A stretch of DNA of 31,330 nucleotides from Methanobacteriota archaeon (GCA_018900975.1 JAHIFK010000081.1:1-31330); one strand, 5' to 3'; positions 7,899 to 16,294 are shown, numbered from the stretch's first letter. Numbers and translations are program-made. The notes: generated by a model from the sequence alone, not told the origin.

Positions 7899-7966
7899 AC
7901 GGTCAAACATTACGAAAACTGCATTATTTGTAGTTATCAATTGCTGCATATTCTGGAGGATGTTCT

Positions 7967-9682
7967 ATGCTGAAAGTTAATAATCTAGTTAAGGACTATG
8001 TAATCGATTCTGATACGGTCAGGGTCCTGAAAGACGTAAGTTTTGATATTAAAGATGGCGAGATACTTGGTATTATTGGAAGAAGCGGGGGCGGCAAATC
8101 CACGATACTGAAGGTCCTGCGCGGTATGGAGCCGTTCAGTGAAGGCAGTTTTGAACTTGACGGATTTACGGTTAGACCCGGTGCCACTCATGCCGATCTT
8201 ACAAAGCTTCACAAAATGACAGCCATACATCTTCAGCGAAATTTCGGCCTGTGGCCAGGCGCTGCCTATGAGAGCGTGCTGCGGCGTCTTTATGCTGAGA
8301 AATGCGGATTTGAGCAATTGCCCGAGAAAGACTCGCCATATTATGATGAATTATATCAGAGAAGCATGGAATATCTGAAGCTTGTCAATCTTGACAAGAA
8401 AGCAGAGCATTTTTCTGCAGTGCTAAGCGGTGGAGAAAAACAGAGGCTTTTAATAGCGCGACAGCTTGCTGCGAATCCCAACCTTCTCCTGCTGGATGAA
8501 CCAGCCACTATGACATGCCCTGCCACCAAACAGGAAGTCCTTGATACGATTAAGAATGTGAACGAGAAGACCGGGCTAAAGACACTTGTGGTCTCCCATC
8601 TGCCTGAAGTCCACTCCTATATGGCGCACCGCGTGTTGTGGCTTGAAGGCGGCAAGATAGTAGAGGAAGGCGAACCGGAATATGTTTTGAAGAAATTCCT
8701 TAAGAAAATGAAACCCATAATTCCCATGCCGCAGCGCAAATCCGATAAAACTATGATAAAGGTGACCGACCTTTCCAAGAGATACTGGCTGTTCAGGCAG
8801 GGAGAGGTACTGGATCTTGATAAAATCAATCTTGAATTCAAAGAGGGTGAAATAGTTGCGCTCATAGGGCCAAGCGGAGCAGGAAAGACAACACTCCTTC
8901 ACGCCATGGACGGACTTGTTTATCCTGATGAAGGGGAGATAGAATTCAGGGTGGATGATGATTGGGTGGAAATGTCCACGTATTCTCCAAAGAGGATGGA
9001 TGTGCGAAGGATCACAAGCATCATGTACCAGGAGTTCGCGCTATCACCCCATTCAACCGTTAAACAGCAGCTTGCTTACAAACTGGGTGTAAAGGGTCAG
9101 AATGTGGTGGAGGAATCAAGGAAACGTGCAAAGGAACTTGGCATATCTGATAAAGATCTTGACGAACTTTACAGGATGACTGACATGCCTGAGGAGAACT
9201 CAAAGGAGAAGCTTGCGAAAATGGGATATACCCCTGCCATCCTGGGTGTGCTTTTCCCGAGCTACCCGCTTACAGAGGTGATGAATTACGCAAAGCCGGT
9301 ATTTGAAGCGGTTGATCTGCCTTTATCCGTTCTTGATGTCAAACCATACCAGATGAGCGGCGGTGAGAACGTAAGAACAGCGCTCGCCATTGCGCTTGCA
9401 TCAAAGCCTTCTATCTTGTTGCTGGATGAACCATTCGGTGACCTTGACCCGATAACGCTTCGTGATGTCGCAAATTCCATAAAGAACATCAATAAGACCT
9501 TCAACACAACCATTGTATTCGTGAGCCATCATGTGGATTTCATAAGAGAAGTGGCACAGAGGGCGGTACTTATTGACAAAGGTCATATCGTATTGGATGG
9601 AGACCCGAGGGAAGTTTGCAGCGAATTTATAAAAGCAAGTAATGCCAAATACCTCAAGACCTGTATCGAGGATTATAAGTAG
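7967..9682 (+). CDS. atwA: AtwA, methyl-coenzyme M reductase activation component A2 (double ABC ATPase)
   Basis: 571 residues with two ABC ATPase domains and no membrane segment. Domain 1: Walker A GRSGGGKST (38-46), signature LSGGEKQR (153-160), Walker B LLLLDEPAT (173-181). Domain 2: Walker A GPSGAGKTT (301-309), signature MSGGENVR, Walker B LLLDEPFGD and a switch His in VSHHVDF. A fused soluble pair of this length and with these long inserts is typical of component A2, the ATP-dependent protein that helps bring the nickel of F430 in methyl-coenzyme M reductase to its active Ni(I) state. The gene is a marker for methanogens and anaerobic methanotrophs. It has a strong ribosome site and its own promoter. 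Other double ABC proteins cannot be fully excluded. Confidence 0.88.
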   Translation: MLKVNNLVKDYVIDSDTVRVLKDVSFDIKDGEILGIIGRSGGGKSTILKVLRGMEPFSEGSFELDGFTVRPGATHADLTKLHKMTAIHLQRNFGLWPGAAYESVLRRLYAEKCGFEQLPEKDSPYYDELYQRSMEYLKLVNLDKKAEHFSAVLSGGEKQRLLIARQLAANPNLLLLDEPATMTCPATKQEVLDTIKNVNEKTGLKTLVVSHLPEVHSYMAHRVLWLEGGKIVEEGEPEYVLKKFLKKMKPIIPMPQRKSDKTMIKVTDLSKRYWLFRQGEVLDLDKINLEFKEGEIVALIGPSGAGKTTLLHAMDGLVYPDEGEIEFRVDDDWVEMSTYSPKRMDVRRITSIMYQEFALSPHSTVKQQLAYKLGVKGQNVVEESRKRAKELGISDKDLDELYRMTDMPEENSKEKLAKMGYTPAILGVLFPSYPLTEVMNYAKPVFEAVDLPLSVLDVKPYQMSGGENVRTALAIALASKPSILLLDEPFGDLDPITLRDVANSIKNINKTFNTTIVFVSHHVDFIREVAQRAVLIDKGHIVLDGDPREVCSEFIKASNAKYLKTCIEDYK

Positions 9683-9717
9683 ATAAATATTAGTAATATA
9701 ATTGCATTGTTAGAATA

Positions 9718-10620
9718 ATGAACGGTTCAAGGAAACTGGGATTATATTTTTTAGTATTAACTCTACTGCTGTTACTCATAGGGGGTAGTTTATTCCTGAT
9801 AATGGGGGGGGGAGATTTTGGCATATCCGCAGACAGGGTTGAAGTAATATACGTGCAGGGAGTGATGCTGACTGGAAGCATACCCGCGGGATTCGGGATA
9901 GCCACGTCTGAAGATATCACGAAAAGCCTGAAAGACGCTTCAGAGGACAACGGTGTTAAAGCCATCGTGATGCGGGTAAACAGCCCGGGCGGCTCACCTG
10001 CAGCGGCTGAAGAGATAATCTCAACCATGAAAAAGATCGACAAACCCATCGTGATCTCAATGGGAGATGTTGCAGCAAGCGCTGCATATTATATTAGTGC
10101 GCCTGCGGACAGGATAATCGCGAACCCTGATACCATTACAGGAAGCATTGGGGTTATCTGGGAATTCCAGAACAGGTCTAAGTTCTATGAGGAGGAAGGC
10201 ACTTCATTTTATATAGCAAAATCCGGTGAGATGAAGGACATGGGCGGGGACTGGAGGGGGCTTTCTGATGACGAGAAAAGATACGTTGACCAGGTCATAT
10301 CAGAGGTTTACGGCCGTTTTGTCATTGAAGTGGCATCAGGGAGGAACCTTTCCCTTAGCAAAGTGAAAGACCTTGCTGACGGGAGGGTCTATACTGGCGC
10401 AAAAGCGAAAGAACTGGGTCTTGTGGATGAGTTCGGGAGCCTTGATGACGCAATAGATGTGGCGGCAAAGATGGGTGGTATAGAAGGAAAACCAAGGGTG
10501 ACATACGCGAACAGGCCATCTATTTCCCGGCTGCTTTTCGGGGGAGAAAAGGTCGAGGTATCAGCATTTACAAGCTATTTTGATAAAAGCCCATTTGGGC
10601 GACTTCTCTCTATTTCTTGA
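9718..10620 (+). CDS. sppA: SppA-type signal peptide peptidase (family S49)
   Basis: 300 residues with a single N-terminal membrane helix (about 8-30) and an outward-facing protease domain. NSPGGSP lies at 88-94. The catalytic Ser is expected in VAASAAYYIS (Ser121) and the general-base Lys in KSGEMKDMG (Lys173), a spacing of 52 that agrees with B. subtilis SppA. GSIGVI follows the active-site serine region, as is usual. It degrades leftover signal peptides or membrane fragments. No ribosome site is seen; an AT-rich element (9684-9692) about 30 nt upstream suggests a leaderless start, although read-through from atwA across 35 nt is also possible. Its TGA directly abuts the stop of the convergent nop5 gene. 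Confidence 0.88.
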   Translation: MNGSRKLGLYFLVLTLLLLLIGGSLFLIMGGGDFGISADRVEVIYVQGVMLTGSIPAGFGIATSEDITKSLKDASEDNGVKAIVMRVNSPGGSPAAAEEIISTMKKIDKPIVISMGDVAASAAYYISAPADRIIANPDTITGSIGVIWEFQNRSKFYEEEGTSFYIAKSGEMKDMGGDWRGLSDDEKRYVDQVISEVYGRFVIEVASGRNLSLSKVKDLADGRVYTGAKAKELGLVDEFGSLDDAIDVAAKMGGIEGKPRVTYANRPSISRLLFGGEKVEVSAFTSYFDKSPFGRLLSIS

Positions 10621-11508
10621 TCATCGTGATAATTTCTTTGCCTGTTTCCTGATATTCGCGACTTTCTTTTCAAGCTCAACCGGCAGGCTTTCGTTTATTT
10701 TCCCTGAATACATATCATAACGGGAAGCCAGGGATATTTTTGCTGCTACAGCCCTTGCTATTTTTCCACGGAGCCGTTTTGGCGCAGTGTTCACGTAAGG
10801 GTGCCTGAAGATCACGCCATGCTTGGGGGATGATGCTTTTCCTTTAAGGTGCTTGAAGAGCGCGTTGCTTGCGCCTATTACCTGCACAGTGCTTGACGGC
10901 ATTGAAGCGAGCTTTTCGAGGCTTCCCGCAATGCTAAGAAGGCGCGCGCCGAGCAGATACCCGGCGACGTTCGTGAGATTCGGTGCAGTCTCTTGCATGC
11001 TTTTTTTCAGGTATTCCTCGATAGAGAGGCGCGACTCATATAAACCGAGGAGTGATGATGACAGGCTTTTCATTGGTTCCGATCCCGGCTCTTTCATACC
11101 CGTGATGTAGTTGGCAAGCTCTCTTCCTTTCAGGTTCGTTTCACCCAGATTCAGCATGTACCACTCCCTGAGCCTCTCGGCAAGGATATTGCCAGTTTCA
11201 TCGAGATCGTCGATCGCTTCCACAGCCGCGATTATTTGCCTGTCAGGCGTCACTGCGTTCTCAACCTGTTTTTTTGCAAGCCTTATATTGAGATCGTGGA
11301 GCAGGGTATCGTATTCTTTATGTGAAGCAACGAAGCCGTGTTTTATAGCAAGGTCGCGAATGTCTTCGCCTGCTATTTTCCCTCGAAGAAGCAGAGGTTC
11401 TGCAAGAACGCAGTCAAGGATGACGTCAAGGTCTTTCTGGAATAATTCGATATTTGTTATCCTGTCTTTGTCGTGCGTGAAAATACCGAACCATGTCTTA
11501 ATTTGCAT
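10621..11508 (-). CDS. nop5: Nop5/Nop56-type C/D box RNP core protein
   Basis: 295 residues. The C-terminal Nop domain is clear: ASMPSSTVQVIGASNALFKHL, then PKHGVIFRHPYV, then RGKIARAVAAKISLASRYDMYSG. The middle part is the coiled-coil region (SLLGLYESRLSIEEYLKK). This protein joins L7Ae and fibrillarin in the RNP that guides 2'-O-methylation of rRNA and tRNA. The length is at the short end of the archaeal range. There is no long Lys/Glu-rich tail. In many archaea the fibrillarin gene (flpA) follows nop5 at once; here the downstream neighbour is the convergent sppA with no space between, so the partner gene must lie elsewhere. The ATG at 11508 begins the conserved N-terminal segment. Confidence 0.85.
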   Translation of the reverse strand: MQIKTWFGIFTHDKDRITNIELFQKDLDVILDCVLAEPLLLRGKIAGEDIRDLAIKHGFVASHKEYDTLLHDLNIRLAKKQVENAVTPDRQIIAAVEAIDDLDETGNILAERLREWYMLNLGETNLKGRELANYITGMKEPGSEPMKSLSSSLLGLYESRLSIEEYLKKSMQETAPNLTNVAGYLLGARLLSIAGSLEKLASMPSSTVQVIGASNALFKHLKGKASSPKHGVIFRHPYVNTAPKRLRGKIARAVAAKISLASRYDMYSGKINESLPVELEKKVANIRKQAKKLSR

Positions 11509-11599
11509 GTGCAGGTATATTCCCTGTTAGTACAAAAAACCTTATAGAGGAAAACTATAAGTATTTAACATTATAATATAATAATCAAAGGTGGTCTAA

Positions 11600-11767
11600 A
11601 TGAATACACAAAAAATGGCAGGGTATGTATTGTATGCAATTGGAATTGTAGGTGGCGTTGAAGGAGCCACAATGGATCGGGGTACAACAGCGATATTAAC
11701 AAGTGTGGTAGCACTTGTTGTAATCGTAATAGGCGCGACTCTGGGCGCATCATCTGCGGTTTTTTGA
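11600..11767 (+). CDS. Small membrane protein, 55 residues
   Basis: The ATG at 11600 follows AAAGGTGG with good spacing and opens a 55-codon frame ending in TGA. The product is very hydrophobic: residues 7-22 (GYVLYAIGIVGGV) and 31-50 (AILTSVVALVVIVIGATLGA) form two short membrane segments joined by EGATMDRGTT. The coding direction is opposite to both neighbours (nop5 and the cyclophilin gene), so it has its own promoter in the AT-rich 11545-11585 region. No family is recognised. The ribosome site, the hydrophobic pattern and the clean stop support it as a real gene. Confidence 0.6.
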   Translation: MNTQKMAGYVLYAIGIVGGVEGATMDRGTTAILTSVVALVVIVIGATLGASSAVF

Positions 11768-11850
11768 ATTCTAACACCAAAAGATTTTACACCCGCGCAT
11801 TAATTGTTTTTGCATGGTTTTAGATCGAGAAGAAGCTAATACAAACCTGA

Positions 11851-12393
11851 TCATGTCTCTCCTATCGTCACCTTTAGCATCTTATCGCTCTTTGCGATTT
11901 TTTCCACTATGTCCTGACCTTCGATAACCTGTCCGAAAATAGCATAGCTCTTATCAAGGAATTTCGCATCTTCAAGACATATATAGAACTGCGAGCTTGC
12001 ACTGTTTGGATCATTAGAGCGTGCCATGGCAACAGCCCCCTTTTTATGAGTCAGGGTTGGCGCTATCTCAAAAGGTATGGTCTTTTCTGAACCACCTGTG
12101 CCATCCCCTTTCGGATCCCCGCCCTGTATCACGAATCCAGGCTCGACCCTGTGGAAAGTAAGCCCGTCATAGAACCCCTTCTGCGCAAGTTCAATGAAGT
12201 TCTTAGTGGTGATCGGCGCATCTTTTTCATAGAGTTCGAACTTTATCGTCCCTTTTTCAGTAACGATAGTGGCGACCCTGTTTTTTCCGGTTTCCGCGGG
12301 TGCGGCGGTATCCGATTGCGGTTTACTTCCTATGCAACCGAGGGTGATCGAAACGAGTATGATCAGTACCATTACGATGTTTTTTATTTTCAT
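11851..12393 (-). CDS. Lipoprotein peptidyl-prolyl cis-trans isomerase (cyclophilin)
   Basis: 180 residues. The N-terminal helix ends in SITLGC, a lipobox with Cys20, so the protein is exported and lipid-anchored. The low-complexity linker (about 22-36) leads into a compact cyclophilin domain of the bacterial/archaeal small type: FHRVEPGFVIQGGDPKGDGTGG with the catalytic Arg, then FEIAP, GAVAMAR, SSQFYIC and YAIFGQVIEG. It would assist folding of exported proteins on the outer face of the membrane. There is no ribosome site before the ATG. ACTATATGC (about 12421-12429 on the minus strand) is centred about 32 nt upstream and suggests a leaderless or nearly leaderless mRNA. Confidence 0.9.
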   Translation of the reverse strand: MKIKNIVMVLIILVSITLGCIGSKPQSDTAAPAETGKNRVATIVTEKGTIKFELYEKDAPITTKNFIELAQKGFYDGLTFHRVEPGFVIQGGDPKGDGTGGSEKTIPFEIAPTLTHKKGAVAMARSNDPNSASSQFYICLEDAKFLDKSYAIFGQVIEGQDIVEKIAKSDKMLKVTIGET

Positions 12394-12441
12394 AATATTA
12401 ATTTTTTCCGCTGCTGCTTAGCATATAGTTCTTCTCGCAGT

Positions 12442-12478
12442 CCTGCTCTATCATGTTATGAATCTCATGATAAGCAGG
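12442..12478. repeat. Long inverted repeat (13-bp stem with one bulged base)
   Basis: CCTGCT-C-TATCATG (12442-12455) pairs with CATGATAAGCAGG (12466-12478) around a 10-nt loop, with one bulged C at 12448. One further T-A pair flanks it. Neither side is followed by a T-tract, so it is not a typical terminator. It lies between the stop of the small membrane gene (12552) and the promoter of the cyclophilin gene. Confidence 0.75.
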
Positions 12479-12551
12479 AGACAGATAGATGCTCTGATCT
12501 TTATCTAAGATATGAAAAAAGGTAAAATGAAGAATATTCGTGTTTATTAAC

Positions 12552-12791
12552 TCACTTCCCCTCTTTTTTCTCTTCTTTTGCCATTTCTTTGTCCATCTTG
12601 TAGTCGTCGTAGCCCATCCATGCCACGATCAATCCTATGAACAGGAGGAAGAGACCAACGCTTCCCAGTATCAAAACGAGAAGTTGTTCCCCGAAGCCAG
12701 AATATCCGGGTATTCCAGTGTACCATACTATCCCTGCAATCAATATGACTATACCAATAAGCATTTTTATTATATTACCTGCTGATGACAT
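12552..12791 (-). CDS. Small two-helix membrane protein
   Basis: 79 residues with two membrane helices: about residues 7-26 (IIKMLIGIVILIAGIVWYTG) and 35-60 (the LLVLILGSVGLFLLFIGLIVAW stretch, with its ends included). They are joined by a glycine-rich loop (IPGYSGFGE). A charged tail follows (DDYKMDKEMAKEEKKEGK), predicted to face the cytoplasm. The ATG at 12791 is preferred because GGTGA lies 4 nt before it; another ATG 12 nt upstream (12803) would add four residues. No family is recognised. It is transcribed away from the bifunctional-nuclease gene across a short divergent promoter region. Confidence 0.65.
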   Translation of the reverse strand: MSSAGNIIKMLIGIVILIAGIVWYTGIPGYSGFGEQLLVLILGSVGLFLLFIGLIVAWMGYDDYKMDKEMAKEEKKEGK

Positions 12792-12851
12792 GATTTCACC
12801 CATCTTAAATTCATTTATACTATATTAAGTTTATTTATACACCACAGGAAA

Positions 12852-12860
12852 ACTTATTAC
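12852..12860 (+). promoter_or_regulatory. TATA box of the bifunctional-nuclease gene
   Basis: ACTTATTAC is centred about 28 nt before the ATG at 12884. There is no ribosome site in the gap, so a leaderless transcript is predicted. Confidence 0.45.
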
Positions 12861-12883
12861 CCCTGTTATTAATAGTAATTAGA

Positions 12884-13339
12884 ATGAACGGAACAATCTC
12901 GCAGGTTACAATAAAAGGCGTTTACCTACTTGAAAAAAACAGCGGTCCTGTCCCTCTTGTGCTGCTTGAAGATGAAGCTAAACGGATCATGCCAATATAT
13001 ATTGGATTATCCGAAGCCATTTCAATAAATGCAGCCATAAATCACGAGACCCCGCCAAGACCCATGACCCATGATCTTTTTATCTCTCTGCTTGAACGAA
13101 CTTGTTCGCAAATAGATGATATACTGATAGATGAACTCAACGATGGCGTCTATTACGCGAGGTTATGCGTTTCTATGGACGGAAGACAGTTTGAGATCGA
13201 TGCAAGACCCAGCGACTGTATCGCTATCGCCCTTCGCTGCAGTTCCCCAATCCATGTGAGAGAAAGCATTATCACTGAAGCTGCGATAAATAAAGAGGAG
13301 ATCGAAGGGATATTACCGCTTGATAGCTATCTTACATGA
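12884..13339 (+). CDS. Bifunctional nuclease (BFN/DUF151) family protein
   Basis: 151 residues with the DUF151 pattern: LLEDEAKRIMPIYIGLSEA near residue 25, RPMTHDLF at about 59-66, DELNDGVYYARL, and FEIDARPSDCIAIALR at about 105-120. Family members from plants and Thermotoga are described as nucleases or as small-molecule-binding domains; the precise role in archaea is not established. It precedes the exonuclease VII genes by 117 nt on the same strand, a suggestive but not conclusive link to DNA metabolism. The next gene has its own possible promoter, so co-transcription is uncertain. Confidence 0.85.
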   Translation: MNGTISQVTIKGVYLLEKNSGPVPLVLLEDEAKRIMPIYIGLSEAISINAAINHETPPRPMTHDLFISLLERTCSQIDDILIDELNDGVYYARLCVSMDGRQFEIDARPSDCIAIALRCSSPIHVRESIITEAAINKEEIEGILPLDSYLT

Positions 13340-13456
13340 GACAATATCGTATGAAAAATTGAATTATTTCATGCAGTATCAACGAACCGTCAGGTTCATG
13401 ATTAGTTTCACACCGCTATCACAAAGCAGATACCTGTATAGAGATATTTAACAATT

Positions 13457-14674
13457 ATGTTTTTTGAAGAAAAAGGTATCTATACCGTGCATGAGTTTAC
13501 CATGGCTGTGAAGGGGATACTTACATCCGGGCAGTTCAATGATATCTGGATACGGGGTGAGATATCGAATTTCAAGAATCATACATCCGGTCACAGGTAT
13601 TTTACTCTCAAAGATAAGAACAGTTCCCTTCAATGTGTGATGTTCAAATGGCACGGCCAGAACCTCAGGTTCGAACCAGAACACGGTATGAAAGTGCTGA
13701 TCCTGGGGGACCTGGATGTATATGAGCAAAGAGGGCAGTACCAGTTAAAAGTAAGGGCGATACGACCTGATGGTGTCGGGGAACTCTATAAGGCTTATGA
13801 GCAGTTGAAGAATAAACTGGCGCTTGAGGGATTGTTTTCACCCGAACATAAAAAAGCGCTGCCAAGGTTCCCAAAAAAGATCGGGGTCGCAACTTCTGAA
13901 ACCGGGGCGGTGCTTCATGATATACTGACAGTCCTGAAGAGAAGGTACCCTGTGAGCGTATTGTTCATACCCACGATGGTGCAGGGAGAATACGCAGCCA
14001 ACAGCATAGTTCACTCTATTGAATTGCTAAATAGAACTGACGTTGACCTTATCATATTGGGAAGGGGCGGCGGTTCGCTGGAAGACCTGTGGTCATTCAA
14101 TGAAGAGGTAGTGGCGCGGGCAATTTTTGGTTCAAAGATTCCGATCATATCAGCTGTGGGGCACGAGACAGATTATACCATCGCTGATTTTGTTGCAGAT
14201 GTCCGCGCCCCAACCCCGTCTGCTGCTGCTGAGATGGCAGTCCCTGACAGGCAGGAGCTTTTCAACCGGGTGAAGAGGTTAAGGGATATCATTATTGAAA
14301 GGCAGAGGCGCGATATCAGCGACATGTCCCTTCACGCTGCTGAACTCAGGAAGTGCGTGGACCCAAGTTTATTACATGAACGTATTGCCGATCATATGCA
14401 GTATATCGACGATATTAATGAGCGTAAGACGCGTTGCATTGGGAGACTGCTTGAAACCCGGACTTCACAGTTCAGGGAATGTGCAGGTAAACTTGATGCT
14501 GTAAGCCCACTTGGGACTTTTTCAAGGGGTTACAGCATAACTCTGAAACTTCCTGGTAAAACAACAGTACGCAGTATCAAAGACGTAGAGAAAAATGATG
14601 AGATCCAGATCCTTGTGAACGACGGAAAGATCAAATGTGATGTGAACGACAAAGAGGAATGCAAATGGAAATAA
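13457..14674 (+). CDS. xseA: Exodeoxyribonuclease VII large subunit
   Basis: 405 residues. An N-terminal OB-fold (about 10-105, with IWIRGEISNFKNHTSGHRYF and FKWHGQNLRF) binds single-stranded DNA. The catalytic region contains ATSETGAVLHDIL, LIILGRGGGSLEDLWSFNEE, ISAVGHETDYTIADFVAD and RAPTPSAAAEMAVP. A coiled-coil region follows, and the C terminus ends in the usual LGTFSRGYSIT segment. The enzyme degrades single-stranded DNA in both directions. It is widespread in bacteria and present only in some archaea such as Methanosarcinales, so an old transfer from bacteria is likely. The small-subunit gene overlaps the 3' end. Confidence 0.95.
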   Translation: MFFEEKGIYTVHEFTMAVKGILTSGQFNDIWIRGEISNFKNHTSGHRYFTLKDKNSSLQCVMFKWHGQNLRFEPEHGMKVLILGDLDVYEQRGQYQLKVRAIRPDGVGELYKAYEQLKNKLALEGLFSPEHKKALPRFPKKIGVATSETGAVLHDILTVLKRRYPVSVLFIPTMVQGEYAANSIVHSIELLNRTDVDLIILGRGGGSLEDLWSFNEEVVARAIFGSKIPIISAVGHETDYTIADFVADVRAPTPSAAAEMAVPDRQELFNRVKRLRDIIIERQRRDISDMSLHAAELRKCVDPSLLHERIADHMQYIDDINERKTRCIGRLLETRTSQFRECAGKLDAVSPLGTFSRGYSITLKLPGKTTVRSIKDVEKNDEIQILVNDGKIKCDVNDKEECKWK

Positions 14675-14910
14675 ACTTTGAAGATAAGCTTGCAGAACTT
14701 GAGACCATAGTTGAGAAACTTGAGAAAGGACAGCTTTCACTTGATGAAAGCCTTGAACTTTTCGAGCACGGTATAACCCTATCCAGGGAATGCAACGCCA
14801 TGCTAAAAAGCGCCAGGCAAAAAGTGGAGAAGTTAATTGAAGAAGATAACAACCTCAAGTCTGAGGAGTTTGCCCTTCAGGATGAGAATATCAGAGGGGC
14901 CAACAATTAA
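14665..14910 (+). CDS. xseB: Exodeoxyribonuclease VII small subunit
   Basis: 81 residues, helical, with the XseB signature: FEDKLAELETIVEKLEKGQL, then SLDESLELFEHGITL and a second helix ending in KVEKLIEE. It packs against the coiled coil of XseA. The gene overlaps the end of xseA by 10 nt. The ATG at 14665 is chosen because GAGG at 14654-14657 sits 7 nt before it; an ATG at 14659 would add two residues but leaves only 1 nt spacing. The last 12 residues are variable. Confidence 0.93.
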   Translation: MEINFEDKLAELETIVEKLEKGQLSLDESLELFEHGITLSRECNAMLKSARQKVEKLIEEDNNLKSEEFALQDENIRGANN

Positions 14911-14969
14911 AAAAATAAGTTATAATAGAAAAAGTATAAGTATTCTGCGAAACATAAATCCGGACTAAT

Positions 14970-15866
14970 ATGCTCATGAAAAATGACCGAGTATCCACAG
15001 GAATATATGGCTTGGATGACCTGATGGGCGGTGGCTTTCGAGAGAATACCATCAATGCCATCAGGGGGGGGACCGGTGTTGGAAAAACTACCTTCGCGCT
15101 TCAATATACTTTATATAGCCTCAACCGCGGTGAAAAGGTGTTGTTCATTTCCTTTGAGATGTCTGAGAAACAGATTTTGCGGGATTGTATGGATATGGGC
15201 TGGGGTGAAATCAAAGATCACATAGAAAAAGAAAATCTCAAGATAATCCATATTTTTGGAGAGGATCTAACATTCCCATCTCTTGACCTTGCTGAAATGA
15301 TAAGAACCTCCATCCCATACAACTGTCATAAAATCGTTATCGACCCTCTGACACATCCAACATTTTATACAGAGAAGGAGATAAGAAAATCGCTGAGCAC
15401 TATTTTCCAGGAACTTCGCAAAATTGGAACCAGCGTGATAGTACTTGAAGAACCGGCGAATGGGAATCAAACACACGAAGCTTCAGCTATGCCGCTGTAT
15501 TTATCAGATACTGTGATATATCTGCAGAATCTTGGTTTTGGCGAGCTGTATGATCGTACGCTTCGAATCATGAAGCACAGGGGCTCAAAGCATGGAGATA
15601 GTATTTATCCATATACTATAGAAATGGGAATGGGGATCGTTATTCGTGCTTCTGATAAACAAATAGACAGGGTGAAGCCTAAAAATATATTCGATGATAT
15701 GTTCAATGATGCTATTGAAAAAACCAGAAGTATGGGAGTAATTGGGAAAAGTCTGTCTGCGAGGATTGAATTATTACAGAAGAACTGGACACGAGATGAG
15801 GATCCAACAGAAGTCCTCAAGCTGGTTTTAAGGGAAGAAAGTAAGGGATATGGCAAAAGGACTTGA
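14970..15866 (+). CDS. KaiC/Rad55-like RecA-family ATPase
   Basis: 298 residues, a single RecA fold. Walker A is GGTGVGKT (33-40), following STGIYGLDDLMGGGF, the normal KaiC-type entry sequence. Glu63 in FISFEMSE fits the KaiC catalytic glutamate region. Walker B is IVID (122-125). The C-terminal 70 residues (about 228-298) are extra and charged. Archaea have many such single-domain KaiC-like proteins, mostly linked to signalling or motility rather than to a clock. The start codon could be 14970 or 14976. The 3' end overlaps the roadblock gene by 17 nt, so the two are co-translated and may work together. Confidence 0.85.
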   Translation: MLMKNDRVSTGIYGLDDLMGGGFRENTINAIRGGTGVGKTTFALQYTLYSLNRGEKVLFISFEMSEKQILRDCMDMGWGEIKDHIEKENLKIIHIFGEDLTFPSLDLAEMIRTSIPYNCHKIVIDPLTHPTFYTEKEIRKSLSTIFQELRKIGTSVIVLEEPANGNQTHEASAMPLYLSDTVIYLQNLGFGELYDRTLRIMKHRGSKHGDSIYPYTIEMGMGIVIRASDKQIDRVKPKNIFDDMFNDAIEKTRSMGVIGKSLSARIELLQKNWTRDEDPTEVLKLVLREESKGYGKRT

Positions 15867-16203
15867 AGATATCCTGGATGACCTGTACGATATCGAAGGG
15901 GTCGAAGCATGCATACTCTACAGGATTGACGGCGTGCCGATAACGCTGCGGACAAGCGGGTATAAGGAAGAACTCCTCAATACCATGTTCTGGCTTGAGA
16001 AGCAGATAAAGCATGTATTCGGGGAGATGAACAAGGAGGGGTTGAACGACACGATTTTCTATTTCAGGAACAACCGGATACTTATAGCCCCATCCTCGAA
16101 CTCTACCGTGCTTGTGACCATAACAACTGAGGAGGCGAATCAGCAATTGATCTCAATGGAAACGCTTCGTGCAACCAGAATAATTGAAAAGTGTGTAACA
16201 TAG
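15850..16203 (+). CDS. Roadblock/LC7 domain protein
   Basis: 117 residues forming one roadblock/LC7 fold: helix 1 (GLEDILDDLYDIEGVEACIL), strand pair (YRIDGVPITLRT), long helix (ELLNTMFWLEKQIKHVF), then strands DTIFYFRNNRILIAPSS and TVLVTITTE, with a final helix. Prokaryotic roadblock proteins are dimeric regulators of small GTPases or other NTPases. No small GTPase gene is adjacent; the overlapping partner is the KaiC-like ATPase, so the ATPase is the natural candidate for regulation. The start overlaps the ATPase gene by 17 nt. A 158-nt gap with a possible promoter follows. Confidence 0.82.
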   Translation: MAKGLEDILDDLYDIEGVEACILYRIDGVPITLRTSGYKEELLNTMFWLEKQIKHVFGEMNKEGLNDTIFYFRNNRILIAPSSNSTVLVTITTEEANQQLISMETLRATRIIEKCVT

Positions 16204-16285
16204 GGTTCAATACATCGGAATTTAATATGACCTGATTTTCATTTGCCGGTGCGATTTTTGATAATTATAATCATAATATTTTAGA

Positions 16286-16294
16286 AAACTATAT
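16286..16294 (+). promoter_or_regulatory. Possible TATA box of the FIST-domain gene
   Basis: AACTATATG lies about 72 nt before the ATG at 16362. The gap of 16204-16361 is otherwise AT-rich with no recognisable gene. Confidence 0.35.

Noticed and set aside
11111..11530. A 139-codon frame on the plus strand opposite nop5.
   Set aside because: Ser/Arg-rich shadow of the well-supported nop5 gene, with no family match and no ribosome site.
13384..13397. GAACC-gtca-GGTTC before xseA.
   Set aside because: Five-base arms in a 117-nt gap are expected by chance often enough; no T-tract and no second copy seen.
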